Notes under the pieces: model-generated
What the model saw: only the letters and a program-made list of their open reading frames with translations
Told to the model about the DNA's origin: nothing
The model's database searches: none
In this document: piece after piece, positions 17,964-27,960 of the stretch
Position numbering within the stretch: position 1 is the first letter of the stretch
How the letters are laid out: the number at the start of each line of letters is the position of its first letter
DNA from: Rhodocyclaceae bacterium
GTDB lineage: Bacteria; Pseudomonadota; Gammaproteobacteria; Burkholderiales; Usitatibacteraceae
Direction of reading: 5' to 3'
Assembly: GCA_020247545.1 (NCBI GenBank)
Contig: JADCIX010000046.1
Span: 80,189 to 144,188 of the forward strand
Length of the DNA stretch: 64,000 nt
Position numbers and translations under genes: made by a program

Positions 17964-20195
17964 ATGACTATCCGGCTGGTCTACATATCGCTGATGATGG
18001 CATCCTCGGTGTTGCCAGCATCACTTGCCGCCGCCAGCGAACCACCAGCGCGGCTTGTGCCGCCGGTACGAACTGTGACCGAAACCCACTTTGGTGTTGA
18101 GGTGGCCGACCCATATCGTTACATGGAGGACGTGGCTAACCCGGAAGTCATTCACTTCATGCGTGGCGAAAGTGCGTACGCTCGAAGCATCATAGATGCA
18201 ATTCCGGGCCGTGCGCAATTGGAAAGCCGCATCAATGAACTCTCTCAAGCCAACACGACCGTATTTGGAGTGCAGCTTACCGGGCCGGACAAAGCGCCTC
18301 GTATTTTTTACTACCGCCTCGCCGCAGGCATGAACGCTCGAACACTGTACGTGCGCGATGGCCTGCGTGGTGCGGAGCGGCTTGTGTTTGATCCCACCGG
18401 CCTTACCAAAGACAGCCGGCGATACGCAATTGACTACTTCCGTGCATCCCCAGACGGTCGATATGTTGTTGTTGCAGTGGCAGCCGGTGGCTCCGAAGAG
18501 ACCACCATTCGCATTGTTGAAGTGACCTCGACAGGCACCAAGGATATTGGCGTCGAAATCGACCGCATCGGATTTGCCGACAAAACATCGTGGGCTGCAG
18601 ACGGGCGCAGTTTCTTTTACAACCGCTTGCCACCGCAAAAACCGGGTGAAGCACGCAATCGTTATCTAAACAGTCGCGCGTTTCGTCATGTTATCGGTCG
18701 TCCGGTCGGACGTGACGAGATGCTGTTTGGCAATGAGCAGGACGTACGCGGCGCTGGCTTGAAGCTGGCAGATATTGATATTCCGAGTGTGCAACTGTCA
18801 CCCGATGGCAAGATGCTGGTCGGGCGCGTGGAGCATGGTGACGCGAGAGAAATCAGCATCTTTACCGCGAGTGCGGCGCAGGTCGGTAGCGAAGTCGCGT
18901 GGCGTCGCATCATCCAGCCTGCGGACGGAGTCACCGCCTTTGCGCTACACAACCAGGCAATTTACCTGCTGACAAAAAAGAATGCACCGCGCTTCAAAAT
19001 TGTTCGCATGGGCATCAACGGCGCAAATTATGCAAACGCGACAACCATCGTTCCACAGGGTGATACGGTGGTCGCACAAATTGAAGTGGCGCAGGACGCT
19101 CTCTACATCCGCGAACTGTTTGGTGGGGTTGATCGGTTACAGCGGCTAAATTTCTCAAACAGCGTTTTTTCGGGCGGCAAGCTTGAGTATGTGCGTCTGC
19201 CGTTTGATGTGTCTATCCGCCAGTTGATCACCAGTCCTTCGCGACCTGGTGCGCTGCTGCGGCTCGAAAGCTGGACGGAGCCGCCCAAATATGTGACCGT
19301 GGAAGAGCGCACGGCAAATATCAGCGACACCCGGCTGCACCCAAAATCGGCAGCGGATTTCTCCGACATTGTCGAGCTTCGACAGAATGCAACCGCCAGC
19401 GATGGTACAAAGATTCCCGTCTCGTTGATTTACCGAAAGTCGACCACGCTCAACAGCTTCAATCCTACGCTCATCCGTGCCTACGGCGCATATGGCTTTG
19501 TACAAGTGCCGACGTTTAACCCATCAACACTCGCGTGGCTTGAGCGTGGCGGTATTCTCGCCACTTGCCACGTACGCGGTGGCGGAGAATTTGGCGAGGT
19601 TTGGCATCTTGGCGGCCAGCGCTTGACTAAACCTAATACTTGGCAGGATGTTATTGCCTGCACTGAGTATCTGATTGAACGGGGCTTCACAAGACGCGAA
19701 CGGGTTGGCATACAGGGCGGCAGTGCAGGGGGGGTGGCGGTTGGTCGGGCAATGACCGAGCGCCCCGATCTATTTGCCGCGGTGGTGTCCAGTGTAGGAT
19801 TGCTCGATGCGATGCGCATGGAGTTCACGCCGAACGGTCCGCCGAATATTCCGGAGTTTGGCAGTGTGAAGACACGCGATGGCTTCGAAGGATTGCTTCG
19901 CATGAGTTCCCTACACCATGTAAAAGACGGAACAAAATATCCCGCAGTCATGCTGATGCACGGCGTGAATGATCCTCGTGTTGATGTCTGGCATTCGGCA
20001 AAGATGGCGGCGAGGCTTGGGGCGGCAGTGCGGGCCATCCCTGATGCAAACCCAGTGCTGCTCCGGCTTGATTACGATGCCGGCCATGGCGTGGGCTCCA
20101 CCCGCAGTCAGCGAAACGCTGAATTGGCTGACATCTATTCATTCTTGCTCTGGCAGTTTGGGGAACCGGGCTTTCAACCGGCTGTTGGAAAATAG
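17964..20195 (+). CDS. Exported prolyl oligopeptidase family (S9) serine peptidase
   Basis: A 743-residue enzyme. ATG 17964 follows GGAA and opens a clear signal peptide (hydrophobic stretch to SLAAASE), so the protein is probably periplasmic. An N-terminal cap helix with DPYRYMEDV and a seven-bladed propeller precede the alpha/beta-hydrolase domain. The catalytic triad is visible: Ser587 in GGSAGG, Asp670 in GVNDPRVD and His708 in AGHGVG. The family cleaves short peptides after Pro or basic residues; GGSAGG replaces the more usual GGSNGG. A longer frame to 17853 lacks a ribosome site and would hide the signal peptide. Confidence 0.9.
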   Translation: MTIRLVYISLMMASSVLPASLAAASEPPARLVPPVRTVTETHFGVEVADPYRYMEDVANPEVIHFMRGESAYARSIIDAIPGRAQLESRINELSQANTTVFGVQLTGPDKAPRIFYYRLAAGMNARTLYVRDGLRGAERLVFDPTGLTKDSRRYAIDYFRASPDGRYVVVAVAAGGSEETTIRIVEVTSTGTKDIGVEIDRIGFADKTSWAADGRSFFYNRLPPQKPGEARNRYLNSRAFRHVIGRPVGRDEMLFGNEQDVRGAGLKLADIDIPSVQLSPDGKMLVGRVEHGDAREISIFTASAAQVGSEVAWRRIIQPADGVTAFALHNQAIYLLTKKNAPRFKIVRMGINGANYANATTIVPQGDTVVAQIEVAQDALYIRELFGGVDRLQRLNFSNSVFSGGKLEYVRLPFDVSIRQLITSPSRPGALLRLESWTEPPKYVTVEERTANISDTRLHPKSAADFSDIVELRQNATASDGTKIPVSLIYRKSTTLNSFNPTLIRAYGAYGFVQVPTFNPSTLAWLERGGILATCHVRGGGEFGEVWHLGGQRLTKPNTWQDVIACTEYLIERGFTRRERVGIQGGSAGGVAVGRAMTERPDLFAAVVSSVGLLDAMRMEFTPNGPPNIPEFGSVKTRDGFEGLLRMSSLHHVKDGTKYPAVMLMHGVNDPRVDVWHSAKMAARLGAAVRAIPDANPVLLRLDYDAGHGVGSTRSQRNAELADIYSFLLWQFGEPGFQPAVGK

Positions 20196-20206
20196 AATAC
20201 TAGTAG

Positions 20207-21457
20207 ATGGGTACATCGAATACTTCCCAGCAGACGTTGATGCAATTTCCGCCAGTGCCGCAGCTGCCCTATGTCGGCATTCGAGTCGTCGAATTCACGC
20301 ACATGATCATGGGCCCGAGCTGCGGCATGTTGCTCGCAGATCTTGGTGCGGAAGTCATTAAGGTCGAACCGCTAAAGGGCGACAATACACGCCGCATCCC
20401 CGGTTCTGGAGCGGGATTTTTTGCCGTGTTTAATCGCAACAAGAAGAGTCTTGCTGTCAACATGGACGACCCGCGTGGTCGCGAAGTGGTCATGAAGTTG
20501 GTCGTGACTGCGGATATCTTTAGCGAGAATTTTAGAGACGGCAATATGAAGACACTGGGCCTCGACTACCCCACGTTGTCGACGCTCAACAAACGTCTAA
20601 TCTACGTATCGCACAAGGGTTTCTTGCCGGGGCCATACGACCACCGCACGGCGCTCGATGAGGTCGTGCAAATGATGGGGGGCTTGGCTTATATGACCGG
20701 CCCCGAGGGGCAGCCCCTTCGCGCAGGCGCATCACTCAACGACATCATGGGCGGGATGTTTGGCGCTATCGGGGCAATGGCAGCGCTGCGTGATCGTGAG
20801 CGTACAGGGCGCGGCCAAGAAGTGCAAAGCGCGTTGTTTGAGAACAACGTATTTCTTATGGCACCGCACATGATGCAATTCGCCGTTACGGAGAAACCTG
20901 CAAAACCGATGCCGAGCCGTATTTCCGCCTGGGGGATCTATGATGTTTTCACCGTTGCGAATGGCGAACAGATTTTTCTTGCAGTAGTGTCGAACACACA
21001 GTGGAAAACATTCTGTGGGGCGTTCGGACTGGATGCGTTACAGTCTGACGACCGCTTGGCAACGAATGTCGGTCGTGTAGAAGCGCGTGAGTGGCTGATG
21101 CCTATTCTGCGCGAGCGCTTGGCCGGTATGAGTGCGGCTGACATCACCGGCGTGTTTGAGAAGTCTGGCCTGCCCTACGCGCCAATCACCAAGCCGCAAG
21201 ACTTGTTTGATGATCCTCACCTTAAAGCGAGCGGTGGACTCGCATCGATCAATATTCCGGCAGATTGCAGCGGTGCAGCGCAGCCGATCAGCACAACGAC
21301 GCCGCTACTGCCGCTTACGCTGGGGGGGCACAGGCCCGGTATCCGCCTGGATCCGCCTTCGCTCGGCCAGGATACGGTGAGTCTTCTCTCCGAGCTAGGC
21401 TACACCGAGGCACAAATCACCTTGTTGAAACAAGATCGGGTGGTCGGTGTTGGCTGA
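20207..21457 (+). CDS. CaiB/BaiF family (class III) CoA-transferase
   Basis: A 416-residue enzyme moving CoA between carboxylic acids. The N-terminus has VVEFTHMIMGPSCGMLLADLG followed by GAEVIKVE, and FNRNKKSLAVNM a little later. The catalytic Asp is expected in GASLNDIMGGMFG near residue 185. The C-terminal domain has the GLPYAPI and DPHL landmarks. The acyl substrate cannot be told. It starts 11 bases after the peptidase stop, so the two may be cotranscribed although no metabolic link is obvious. Confidence 0.88.
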   Translation: MGTSNTSQQTLMQFPPVPQLPYVGIRVVEFTHMIMGPSCGMLLADLGAEVIKVEPLKGDNTRRIPGSGAGFFAVFNRNKKSLAVNMDDPRGREVVMKLVVTADIFSENFRDGNMKTLGLDYPTLSTLNKRLIYVSHKGFLPGPYDHRTALDEVVQMMGGLAYMTGPEGQPLRAGASLNDIMGGMFGAIGAMAALRDRERTGRGQEVQSALFENNVFLMAPHMMQFAVTEKPAKPMPSRISAWGIYDVFTVANGEQIFLAVVSNTQWKTFCGAFGLDALQSDDRLATNVGRVEAREWLMPILRERLAGMSAADITGVFEKSGLPYAPITKPQDLFDDPHLKASGGLASINIPADCSGAAQPISTTTPLLPLTLGGHRPGIRLDPPSLGQDTVSLLSELGYTEAQITLLKQDRVVGVG

Positions 21458-21518
21458 TAACAATTAGCTGCCAACGATTATCTGACAGCCACATTTCTAG
21501 GAGCTGGCTAGCAGCGAG

Positions 21519-21773
21519 TCAGGCGTCGATGTAGAAAACCTCTACCTTGCCTCGGATTTTGATCAGCAGCGGATTGCCGCGGCGATCCAGCGCCTTGCCG
21601 GCCGCGACCATGATCCATCCCTCGCTGACACAATACTCAGAAACATCCGAGCGCACTTTGTCGTTGAAACGAATACCTACATCGTGTTCGAAAATGGCCT
21701 CGACAAAGTATGGGCTTTTCGGATCAATCGACAGGCGATCAGGAAGCGTGGGACGTTCGGTGTTTGTGGTCAT
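21519..21773 (-). CDS. DUF3297 family protein
   Basis: An 84-residue protein with the DUF3297 signature: LPDRLSIDPKSPYF, then GIRFNDKVRSDVSEYCVSEG and GKALDRRGNPLLIKIRGKVE. The family is small, widespread in proteobacteria and of unknown function. It lies 50 bases downstream of the TonB-dependent receptor gene on the same strand and may be its operon partner. Confidence 0.8.
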   Translation of the reverse strand: MTTNTERPTLPDRLSIDPKSPYFVEAIFEHDVGIRFNDKVRSDVSEYCVSEGWIMVAAGKALDRRGNPLLIKIRGKVEVFYIDA

Positions 21774-21823
21774 AGATAAATTTTTTGCAATGTTGCCGAT
21801 TCGGGTGCATCAGGGGCGTTTCT

Positions 21824-24205
21824 CTAAAGTCGCACTTCCAGTCTAACGCCAATCGATCGCGAGGTTTTGCCGTTTGACGTCACCGACTGACGTTCATTAC
21901 CCACGGTAACAATATTTGATGTGATCAAATCGCTTGCAGTGATATTGGCGACTGTTATGCGCAACTTAGCTTGGGAGTTGATGGTCCATAAACCGTACAT
22001 CTCCAAGTTTCGTTTGGTGCTGGTCTTATTCAACTGATTGTCGACTAACTGGGTTTCAAATCCAGGCGTCCAGTTGATGTTGCCGCCGATTGAATAAGGC
22101 GTTGCACGGAAGCGGTAGTCCGCGCCAAGGTTACCGGTGATTTTGGGTTGTTCAGAAATCCGATTGTTTGGACCTGGAACCGAATCCACCTTTGAATCAT
22201 AAATGCTGAGGTTGACGCGGAAGTTGAAAGCCGGCGCATCCTTAACCAACTCCGGCAGACGAAAACGCGCATCAAACTCAATCCCGCTGGTGACGGCTTT
22301 ACCGAGATTTTGCGGGCGCGACACAAAACGTGGTGATGTCGCCCATGTGACATTTTCAAGCGCCACCACGTTACGTATCAAGTCGCTGATGTGACGAGTG
22401 AAGACATTGACCGAGAGGACGCCGCCACCCTCCAAGTAATCTTCGTAGGCAATATCGATACCGTTGGCCAGTTCTGGCTTTAGCGCTGGGTTACCGGCAC
22501 GGTCAGGTGTGACGGATGTATTTGGTCCTGGGACCGGGAACAAGGTATTTAAAGATGGCCGGCCAACCAAGTTCTGTGTCGTCGGTGCGCGATAAGACTG
22601 CGTGAGACTGACACGAATCTGGTCGCGGCTTGGTGCTGCAAAACGCCAGACACCAAAGGCCAATGGGTTCACGACGCTGCTGCTATTGCGAACCGGGCTG
22701 GTCAGCGTCTTGCTTTTGGTCTTAATGCCTTCCCAACGCACCCCTAGATAGGTTGAAAACTGCGGATGGGGGTCCCATTCGTTCTGGACGTAAAGCGCCT
22801 TGCGCACGGTTTCGACGTTTATCTGGTTGCCAAAGTCGGTCAGCAGGGGGGAACCGTTAAGCAGTGTTGTGTTGTTGTCGGTGCGTTTAACGTCTTCATA
22901 TTCCCAACCCGTTACAAGGTTGTGTTTCCCATCCAACCAGTTATAGGACAATTTACCGACGACGTTCCAAGAGCGATCTTTGGTATCGCTGTCGACGGTT
23001 TGTGTGAGCACGGTGGCGCCGCTCGTGGAGCGTTCGCGCAAAACCGACTTGTTATCAGAGCTGAACTGACCACCGCCAGCGCGCAGTTCCATCCGCAGGT
23101 CCGGGCTGAGACGCTTGTTGAGCATGACCATCGCGCGCGCGACACTGAAGGTTGAGTCTGCGTCGGAACGGCCGGTCGCGTATGGCGCAGGGGTCAGACC
23201 AATCTGCTGCTGCAACACACCATCATTGCTGCTTTTCGATTTGTTGTAAACGATAAACGGCTGAATGCTAAACATTTCACCGGCCCCGAGTCGCCACTGG
23301 AAGCGGCTGGTAAGGAACATGCCATTCCGGTTTTCAGATTGTTGTCCGAAGCCCGTTTGTGCGAGCGTGACACGACCGCTTGGAATATCGGTGTAGAGCG
23401 TTTTAGTCGCGGTATCGGTAAGCTGATCGTTATGGTTTAACGAGAGGGTGAAGTTGTAAGTTCCTGTCGGTCCCATGGTGTCGTTGCGGGAGAATGAGAC
23501 GTTTGGTGAAAGCTTGCCACGCTCTTCTTGAACTTGTAACCGAATGTCGTTGTTACGCTGACGCAATGGCTCTCGCAGCACGACATTAATCGTTCCCGCC
23601 ACCGCACGTGTGCCGGTTTCAGCCGTTGGTGCACGCAAGATTTCTATGCGTTCGACCATTTCTGGCGTGATCTGCTCAATGGAAAAGCCCGGTGATACAC
23701 GTTCGCCGTTGATCAGGATCTGGGTAAAGCCGCCACCCATACCGCGCATGGCAGGTGGTCCGCCGCGACCGGGACGGCCGCCGACAGTCACCCCTGGCAA
23801 GCGCCGCATCACGTCGCCCAAATTGCTATCGCCATATTGTTCGATATCCTCGCGCGTAATGATGATTTTGGAGGCCGACGAATCGCGACGTTCGCTGGTG
23901 GAGGTACGTTTTTCAGTGATCTCCAGTGTTTCTGTTTTCGGCGCGGCTGGTCGGACGATGCCGGGCCTGCCTGCCTCCGCAGGCTTCGCAGGTACTAGGT
24001 TGGCAGGCGCTTGTGGCCGCACGGGCGCAGTTGCCGGCTTGGGGCTGCCCGCGTCGGCGGCGGGCGGCGCGGTGTCAGGCGCAGCAGGCGGGGTTGCTGG
24101 TATTTGTGCGCTGGTCTCCGCTGCGTGGCCAACAAGCGTGGTTGCAAACAGGCAAGTAAGCATCGCTGACAGGGCGTTACGGGATTGCATTGGAGAGATG
24201 TCCAT
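21824..24205 (-). CDS. TonB-dependent outer-membrane receptor
   Basis: A receptor of about 793 residues. A signal peptide (hydrophobic stretch to VGHAAE) is followed by an unusual Pro/Ala-rich linker of about 60 residues, then a plug domain (IIITREDIEQYGDSNLGDVMR, the LPGVTVGG turn, and a glycine-rich segment with GMGGGFTQILINGERV). A 22-stranded barrel ends in the expected aromatic or hydrophobic terminal strand (RSIGVRLEVRL). It imports a large ligand such as a siderophore, heme, cobalamin or glycan; the substrate is unknown. The start could be 24205, 24190 or GTG 24253. A GGA 10 bases before 24190 favours that one slightly. Confidence 0.9.
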   Translation of the reverse strand: MDISPMQSRNALSAMLTCLFATTLVGHAAETSAQIPATPPAAPDTAPPAADAGSPKPATAPVRPQAPANLVPAKPAEAGRPGIVRPAAPKTETLEITEKRTSTSERRDSSASKIIITREDIEQYGDSNLGDVMRRLPGVTVGGRPGRGGPPAMRGMGGGFTQILINGERVSPGFSIEQITPEMVERIEILRAPTAETGTRAVAGTINVVLREPLRQRNNDIRLQVQEERGKLSPNVSFSRNDTMGPTGTYNFTLSLNHNDQLTDTATKTLYTDIPSGRVTLAQTGFGQQSENRNGMFLTSRFQWRLGAGEMFSIQPFIVYNKSKSSNDGVLQQQIGLTPAPYATGRSDADSTFSVARAMVMLNKRLSPDLRMELRAGGGQFSSDNKSVLRERSTSGATVLTQTVDSDTKDRSWNVVGKLSYNWLDGKHNLVTGWEYEDVKRTDNNTTLLNGSPLLTDFGNQINVETVRKALYVQNEWDPHPQFSTYLGVRWEGIKTKSKTLTSPVRNSSSVVNPLAFGVWRFAAPSRDQIRVSLTQSYRAPTTQNLVGRPSLNTLFPVPGPNTSVTPDRAGNPALKPELANGIDIAYEDYLEGGGVLSVNVFTRHISDLIRNVVALENVTWATSPRFVSRPQNLGKAVTSGIEFDARFRLPELVKDAPAFNFRVNLSIYDSKVDSVPGPNNRISEQPKITGNLGADYRFRATPYSIGGNINWTPGFETQLVDNQLNKTSTKRNLEMYGLWTINSQAKLRITVANITASDLITSNIVTVGNERQSVTSNGKTSRSIGVRLEVRL

Positions 24206-24336
24206 GATGTGGAGCCAGACAAACAGCAGCCGTCGGTGCGCGGTTATGCCCACCGACGGCTACAGGAATTGGTCAGCGAAGGAGAATATTTTAGCGACTT
24301 GACCATCAAGTGCCTAGCGAATTCCACGGCGTCGAT

Positions 24337-26085
24337 ATGAAACTCTCGGTAACAGGTCATAATCTGCTCAATTCTCATAAAACTTGCATCGCAACTTATC
24401 TTGGTCGCAACAACGTTTGGAATCTTCCAGTGACTGCAGACGCCAAAATCGTTCGAGACTTTCATCACACGCTGTTATGGCCGATTACGCTCCGGCCACT
24501 GCGACGAGAAGCGGCTGCGGGTGTTGTTCACTATTGGGACATGCTCCAACGCAATCCCGGCCCGTGGAAGTATGTTGCTGACACGCTGTTGATCGAGGAT
24601 GAGTCTTGTATTGTGGGGTATGAAGAGTTCGTACATTTTCTGCCTTACGTACAGCGTTTTTTGTACGGCGTCGGTGACGAAGGGCGCGGAGCGCAGTCGT
24701 CGCTGTATGCTTTCACACGCGACGACATTGCGAAAGTCGAAGTCGAGCTGGTTAAAGGGGCGGAGCCCCTGCATCTCGACGTCCTGCGGGCACGCTTGTA
24801 TTTTTTCTACGACATCGATGTTGCCGTCGCCGTGCTTGAGGTCGCCGGAAAAAACATTCCGCTAGCGCAGGCGGTGGAACTAATGGATCGATTTGGGCGG
24901 CCCTATGCGCCGGCGTGGGAGAGCTCGGATCGTGGCGCACATTGTCCGTATCGGGTGGCATTTAGGCGGCATGATGGTGCGCTGTTGTCGCAGTCGGACT
25001 ACGGCGACCGCGACAAATTCATCGATCTTGTTCGGAGTGAGCGTCAAACGCCGCTGTCGATGCATTGGGAGTTTTTCCTCTCGCCGTTAGTGCCGGCATA
25101 TCTGCAAGGGGGCACGATCAAGTATTACCAGATCGAGAACAAGCGTATTCCGACCATGACTTACCTCTCGTTTGACGACCCGACCCAGCTCTCGCGAGGG
25201 GACATGATTCGAATTGGTTTTGCAGCCAAGTGGGGTGCATCCGACACTTTGCCTTATGCCAAACAGTTTCTCGCAGACTTTGAGTCCCAGTATTGTTATG
25301 ACCGTTACTGGGATCCTGAGGATCCGACCACCGACATGGACACGCGTTATATTTTCTGCGGTGTCAGTTTTGCGATGATCACCAAGACGGGTCAACAGGC
25401 GCAATTGCTCGGGCAGTTCAGGCACCAGTTCTATCAAATAGGCCTCATCGCGAACTTCAACAAGGCCGCGCTGCTGTCACTCTCGAATCGTTTCTCACGC
25501 GCCGTTGAACGGCTCAATGTTCGCAGTTATGATTCTGTGAAACAGTTCAAAAAACACGTCCGCGAAACGCTTGAAGTATTTCTGCGATTCAACCATCGTT
25601 ATTGGTTTCACGAAATCTCTAATCAGGTTCAGGCAAGTGATTTCTTCCAGCGGTGGTCACACCAACTTGGCTCGGACGCGCTATATCAGGAAGTGCGCGA
25701 AGAGGCGCGTGATATTAACGAGTATCTTGATGCTGATCGCACCCGTAAACAAACTGATAACGCGATGCGCCTCACCGTAGTGTCTTCGTGCGGCATGGTA
25801 GGTACGGTCGTCACCGGTTTTCTTGGGATGAATCTGTATTCACACTCCGATTTGCCTACACTGGAAAAGGCGCTGATTTTTGGTCTTGTCTTTATTCCAA
25901 CTACCGCGCTCGCACTCTATACGGTCATCATTTCGCGACGTATTGCAAACTTCATGGAGGCCTTGTCAAGTGAAGGTCTTACGTGGGGCGAAAAAATCGG
26001 TACTTTCCGGCAGATATTTTCCATAACGCCGCGTGATCGAGTCCGTGCACGTCGTGAAACCCACAGTCTTTCAGGTCCCGATTAG
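24337..26085 (+). CDS. CorA-like two-span membrane protein with large N-terminal domain
   Basis: A 582-residue protein. Near the C-terminus two hydrophobic spans surround the sequence GFLGMNLYSHSDLP, which carries the GMN signature of the CorA Mg2+/divalent-cation channel family, followed by a basic tail. The 490-residue region before it is much longer than in CorA (about 250-270). It is rich in Tyr, Phe and Trp, and I do not recognise a second domain there. The long helix before the first span (RKQTDNAMRLTVVSS) fits the CorA stalk. Transport of a divalent cation is inferred from the motif only. ATG 24337 was chosen; GTG 24310 is in frame and neither has a ribosome site. It is divergent to the receptor. 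Confidence 0.65.
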   Translation: MKLSVTGHNLLNSHKTCIATYLGRNNVWNLPVTADAKIVRDFHHTLLWPITLRPLRREAAAGVVHYWDMLQRNPGPWKYVADTLLIEDESCIVGYEEFVHFLPYVQRFLYGVGDEGRGAQSSLYAFTRDDIAKVEVELVKGAEPLHLDVLRARLYFFYDIDVAVAVLEVAGKNIPLAQAVELMDRFGRPYAPAWESSDRGAHCPYRVAFRRHDGALLSQSDYGDRDKFIDLVRSERQTPLSMHWEFFLSPLVPAYLQGGTIKYYQIENKRIPTMTYLSFDDPTQLSRGDMIRIGFAAKWGASDTLPYAKQFLADFESQYCYDRYWDPEDPTTDMDTRYIFCGVSFAMITKTGQQAQLLGQFRHQFYQIGLIANFNKAALLSLSNRFSRAVERLNVRSYDSVKQFKKHVRETLEVFLRFNHRYWFHEISNQVQASDFFQRWSHQLGSDALYQEVREEARDINEYLDADRTRKQTDNAMRLTVVSSCGMVGTVVTGFLGMNLYSHSDLPTLEKALIFGLVFIPTTALALYTVIISRRIANFMEALSSEGLTWGEKIGTFRQIFSITPRDRVRARRETHSLSGPD

Positions 26086-26341
26086 TGGGAGTGGATCGGC
26101 CTTCGGTACCAAGGAAGGTCACTTCACCCGCCGGGATTATGTAAAGAGCGCAAGTTGCCCTCCGCACGAATTCCCTCAATGTCTTTGGTGCCTAAATCCT
26201 TGGTAGTTGTCTTTGTGAACCATGCACGATCCTGAAACAAGTTGTCGAGGGGCTTCCATTAAACGATAGTAATGGCGGGCGCATTGGAGCAAAAATGGTT
26301 GAAAATACCCGCCCATGAATGACTTTGCCTTCGACCTCTCC
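26086..26341. other. Intergenic region between convergent genes, with repeat copy C
   Basis: Two hundred and fifty-six bases between the CorA-like gene and the GDSL esterase. I find no supportable gene; the only structure is the palindromic repeat at 26270-26318. Confidence 0.4.
26270..26318. repeat. GC-core palindromic repeat, copy C
   Basis: TAATGGCGGGC (26270-26280) faces ACCCGCCCATGA (26307-26318) across a loop of about 26 bases. The arms pair over roughly 10 bases with one bulge. Overall length and core match copy E at 53756. It sits at the converging 3' ends of two genes, where it could terminate both. Confidence 0.45.
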
Positions 26342-26968
26342 TTAGAGAGCACCACTGCGCTCTAGTGCGGCAGCAAGTGCTTCGGCGACGCGCGCATACC
26401 CCATCTCGTTAGGATGTACGAGGTCGGCCTTGAGGCTGTTGTCTCCAAGTACCTTGGCGAGTACCGCACCTTCGACGGGGACACTTAACTCGCTGCCAAT
26501 CTTGTCGTAAAACTCCGGTGCGGAGAGCATCAGTCCCGGTCTGGGCGTCGCCATCAACAACACACTGATATGACGGTCACGTGCCAGTTTTACCATCGCC
26601 CGTACATTTGCCTCAGTCTCTTTACTGTCCAGTTTGCGCAGAAAGTCATTGCCGCCGTGGCAGAGGATCAACAGTGCCGGTTTGACCTCGTCGAGCACGC
26701 CGGGCAACCGATTCAGCCCGTCGCGGCTGATTTCGCCCGGCACCCCATGGTTAACAATCTCGCGCCCGATCAGGCTCGATAGACGCGCAGGGTAGGATTT
26801 ATTCGGGGCCGCCCCGGTGCCGAAGGTGAGGCTGTCACCAAAGGCCAGAATTGTGGCGTTGCTGGCCAAGCTTGGAAGCCGAACGGATGATCCGCCGCAC
26901 GACGTGAGCCCCACCATCAGGCAAGCTATGCCGAACCAACGTGCAAATCGTCGTATGTTTGGTTTCAT
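26342..26968 (-). CDS. GDSL-type arylesterase/lysophospholipase lipoprotein (TesA-like)
   Basis: A 208-residue SGNH hydrolase. The four family blocks are visible: Ser in AFGDSLTFGTG, Gly in the NHGVPGEISRDG block, Asn in CHGGNDFL, and Asp/His in DLVHPNEMGY. The N-terminus is a lipoprotein signal with lipobox LTSC, so the enzyme is probably anchored in the envelope rather than soluble like E. coli TesA. It would hydrolyse esters or thioesters. Its start overlaps the stop of the methyltransferase gene by four bases (ATGA), so it is the last gene of a coupled operon. Confidence 0.88.
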   Translation of the reverse strand: MKPNIRRFARWFGIACLMVGLTSCGGSSVRLPSLASNATILAFGDSLTFGTGAAPNKSYPARLSSLIGREIVNHGVPGEISRDGLNRLPGVLDEVKPALLILCHGGNDFLRKLDSKETEANVRAMVKLARDRHISVLLMATPRPGLMLSAPEFYDKIGSELSVPVEGAVLAKVLGDNSLKADLVHPNEMGYARVAEALAAALERSGAL

Positions 26969-27960
26969 CTTACCGTGGCAGCTTTTACGTTCATGCAATC
27001 ACTGCTGCGCTTGAGCCGTACTGGTTCGGGAAGCAGGACGGCGTTGAAAAATAGAAAAGGGAGGCCGTGCAGAGGGTTGGCACCGATACCCGCGATGTGT
27101 GTCGGACGAGGAGCATCAGCAAACAAGGTTAAACCTGCGTCGTCCGCATCGGCGGTGATGTCCTGATTGCCGTGGCTAATCACGAATCGATTGCCTACCA
27201 GATTGGTGCGTATCGGTATCTTGCGGACGGTCTTATTTGATCCGGCACCCGTGGTGGTGATGGACAAACTACCACTAAGTTCTTGGTAACGTTGCTCAAT
27301 GTCGATGTTGACGGTAATCGCTTCATTCTCTTTGTGAATTTGCCCGCACCAGCGCCCGGCAAGCCTGGCCGGGACCACCCATAGAAACACCTTGCTGGTT
27401 TTCTCTAGGCCCAGCGACTTTTCGGGATTCTGGATAACACGCATCTCATCGGCCTGCCAGTCACCCATGTCCCAGTCGTGCGAGACCACTCGCGTACCCG
27501 GCTTGAGTTGGAGGAGTTTGTCGCGTAGTTGCAGGTTCACATCCGGCAATAAGTACATGGTGATAACGGTTGCAGGCGACAGATCCGTCTCGAATAGGCT
27601 CTGCACGCGGAAATTTACAAGGCCGCCCAGCTTGAGCTTCTGCGTATCTTCAACAGCAGTCTCAACAAGTTTTGGATCAATCTCAACGCCGAGCCCGCGC
27701 GCCCCATATTTTTGCGCAGCAAGAAACACAATGCGCCCGTCGCCAGAACCTAAGTCGATGACAAAATCTTGCTTCTGCACTTTCGCCATTTCCAACATGG
27801 TGCGCACAACGCTGGGAGCAGAGACAACAAACGGAACATCTACATCACGCTGGGTGTTGGATTGGGATTGGTCTACCGTTTGTGCTGGCGTGATCGCAGC
27901 GCAGAGAAACAGCGTGGCGGACGCTAATCCTCGTATGACGAAGCGAACTTCAGTTAGCAT
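26965..27960 (-). CDS. Exported SAM-dependent methyltransferase-like protein
   Basis: A 331-residue protein with a predicted signal peptide (MLTEVRFVIRGLASATLFL to TPAQ). Its core is a Rossmann methyltransferase: motif I VIDLGSGDGRIVFLA, motif II GVEIDP, then ATVITMYLLPDVN. The C-terminal 130 residues form a separate beta-rich region without a known match. Periplasmic location is odd because S-adenosylmethionine is cytoplasmic; either the N-terminus stays as an anchor or the domain has another ligand. Its start and stop both overlap neighbours as ATGA. An upstream frame to 28251 overlaps the SOUL gene and was rejected. Confidence 0.8.
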   Translation of the reverse strand: MLTEVRFVIRGLASATLFLCAAITPAQTVDQSQSNTQRDVDVPFVVSAPSVVRTMLEMAKVQKQDFVIDLGSGDGRIVFLAAQKYGARGLGVEIDPKLVETAVEDTQKLKLGGLVNFRVQSLFETDLSPATVITMYLLPDVNLQLRDKLLQLKPGTRVVSHDWDMGDWQADEMRVIQNPEKSLGLEKTSKVFLWVVPARLAGRWCGQIHKENEAITVNIDIEQRYQELSGSLSITTTGAGSNKTVRKIPIRTNLVGNRFVISHGNQDITADADDAGLTLFADAPRPTHIAGIGANPLHGLPFLFFNAVLLPEPVRLKRSSDCMNVKAATVR

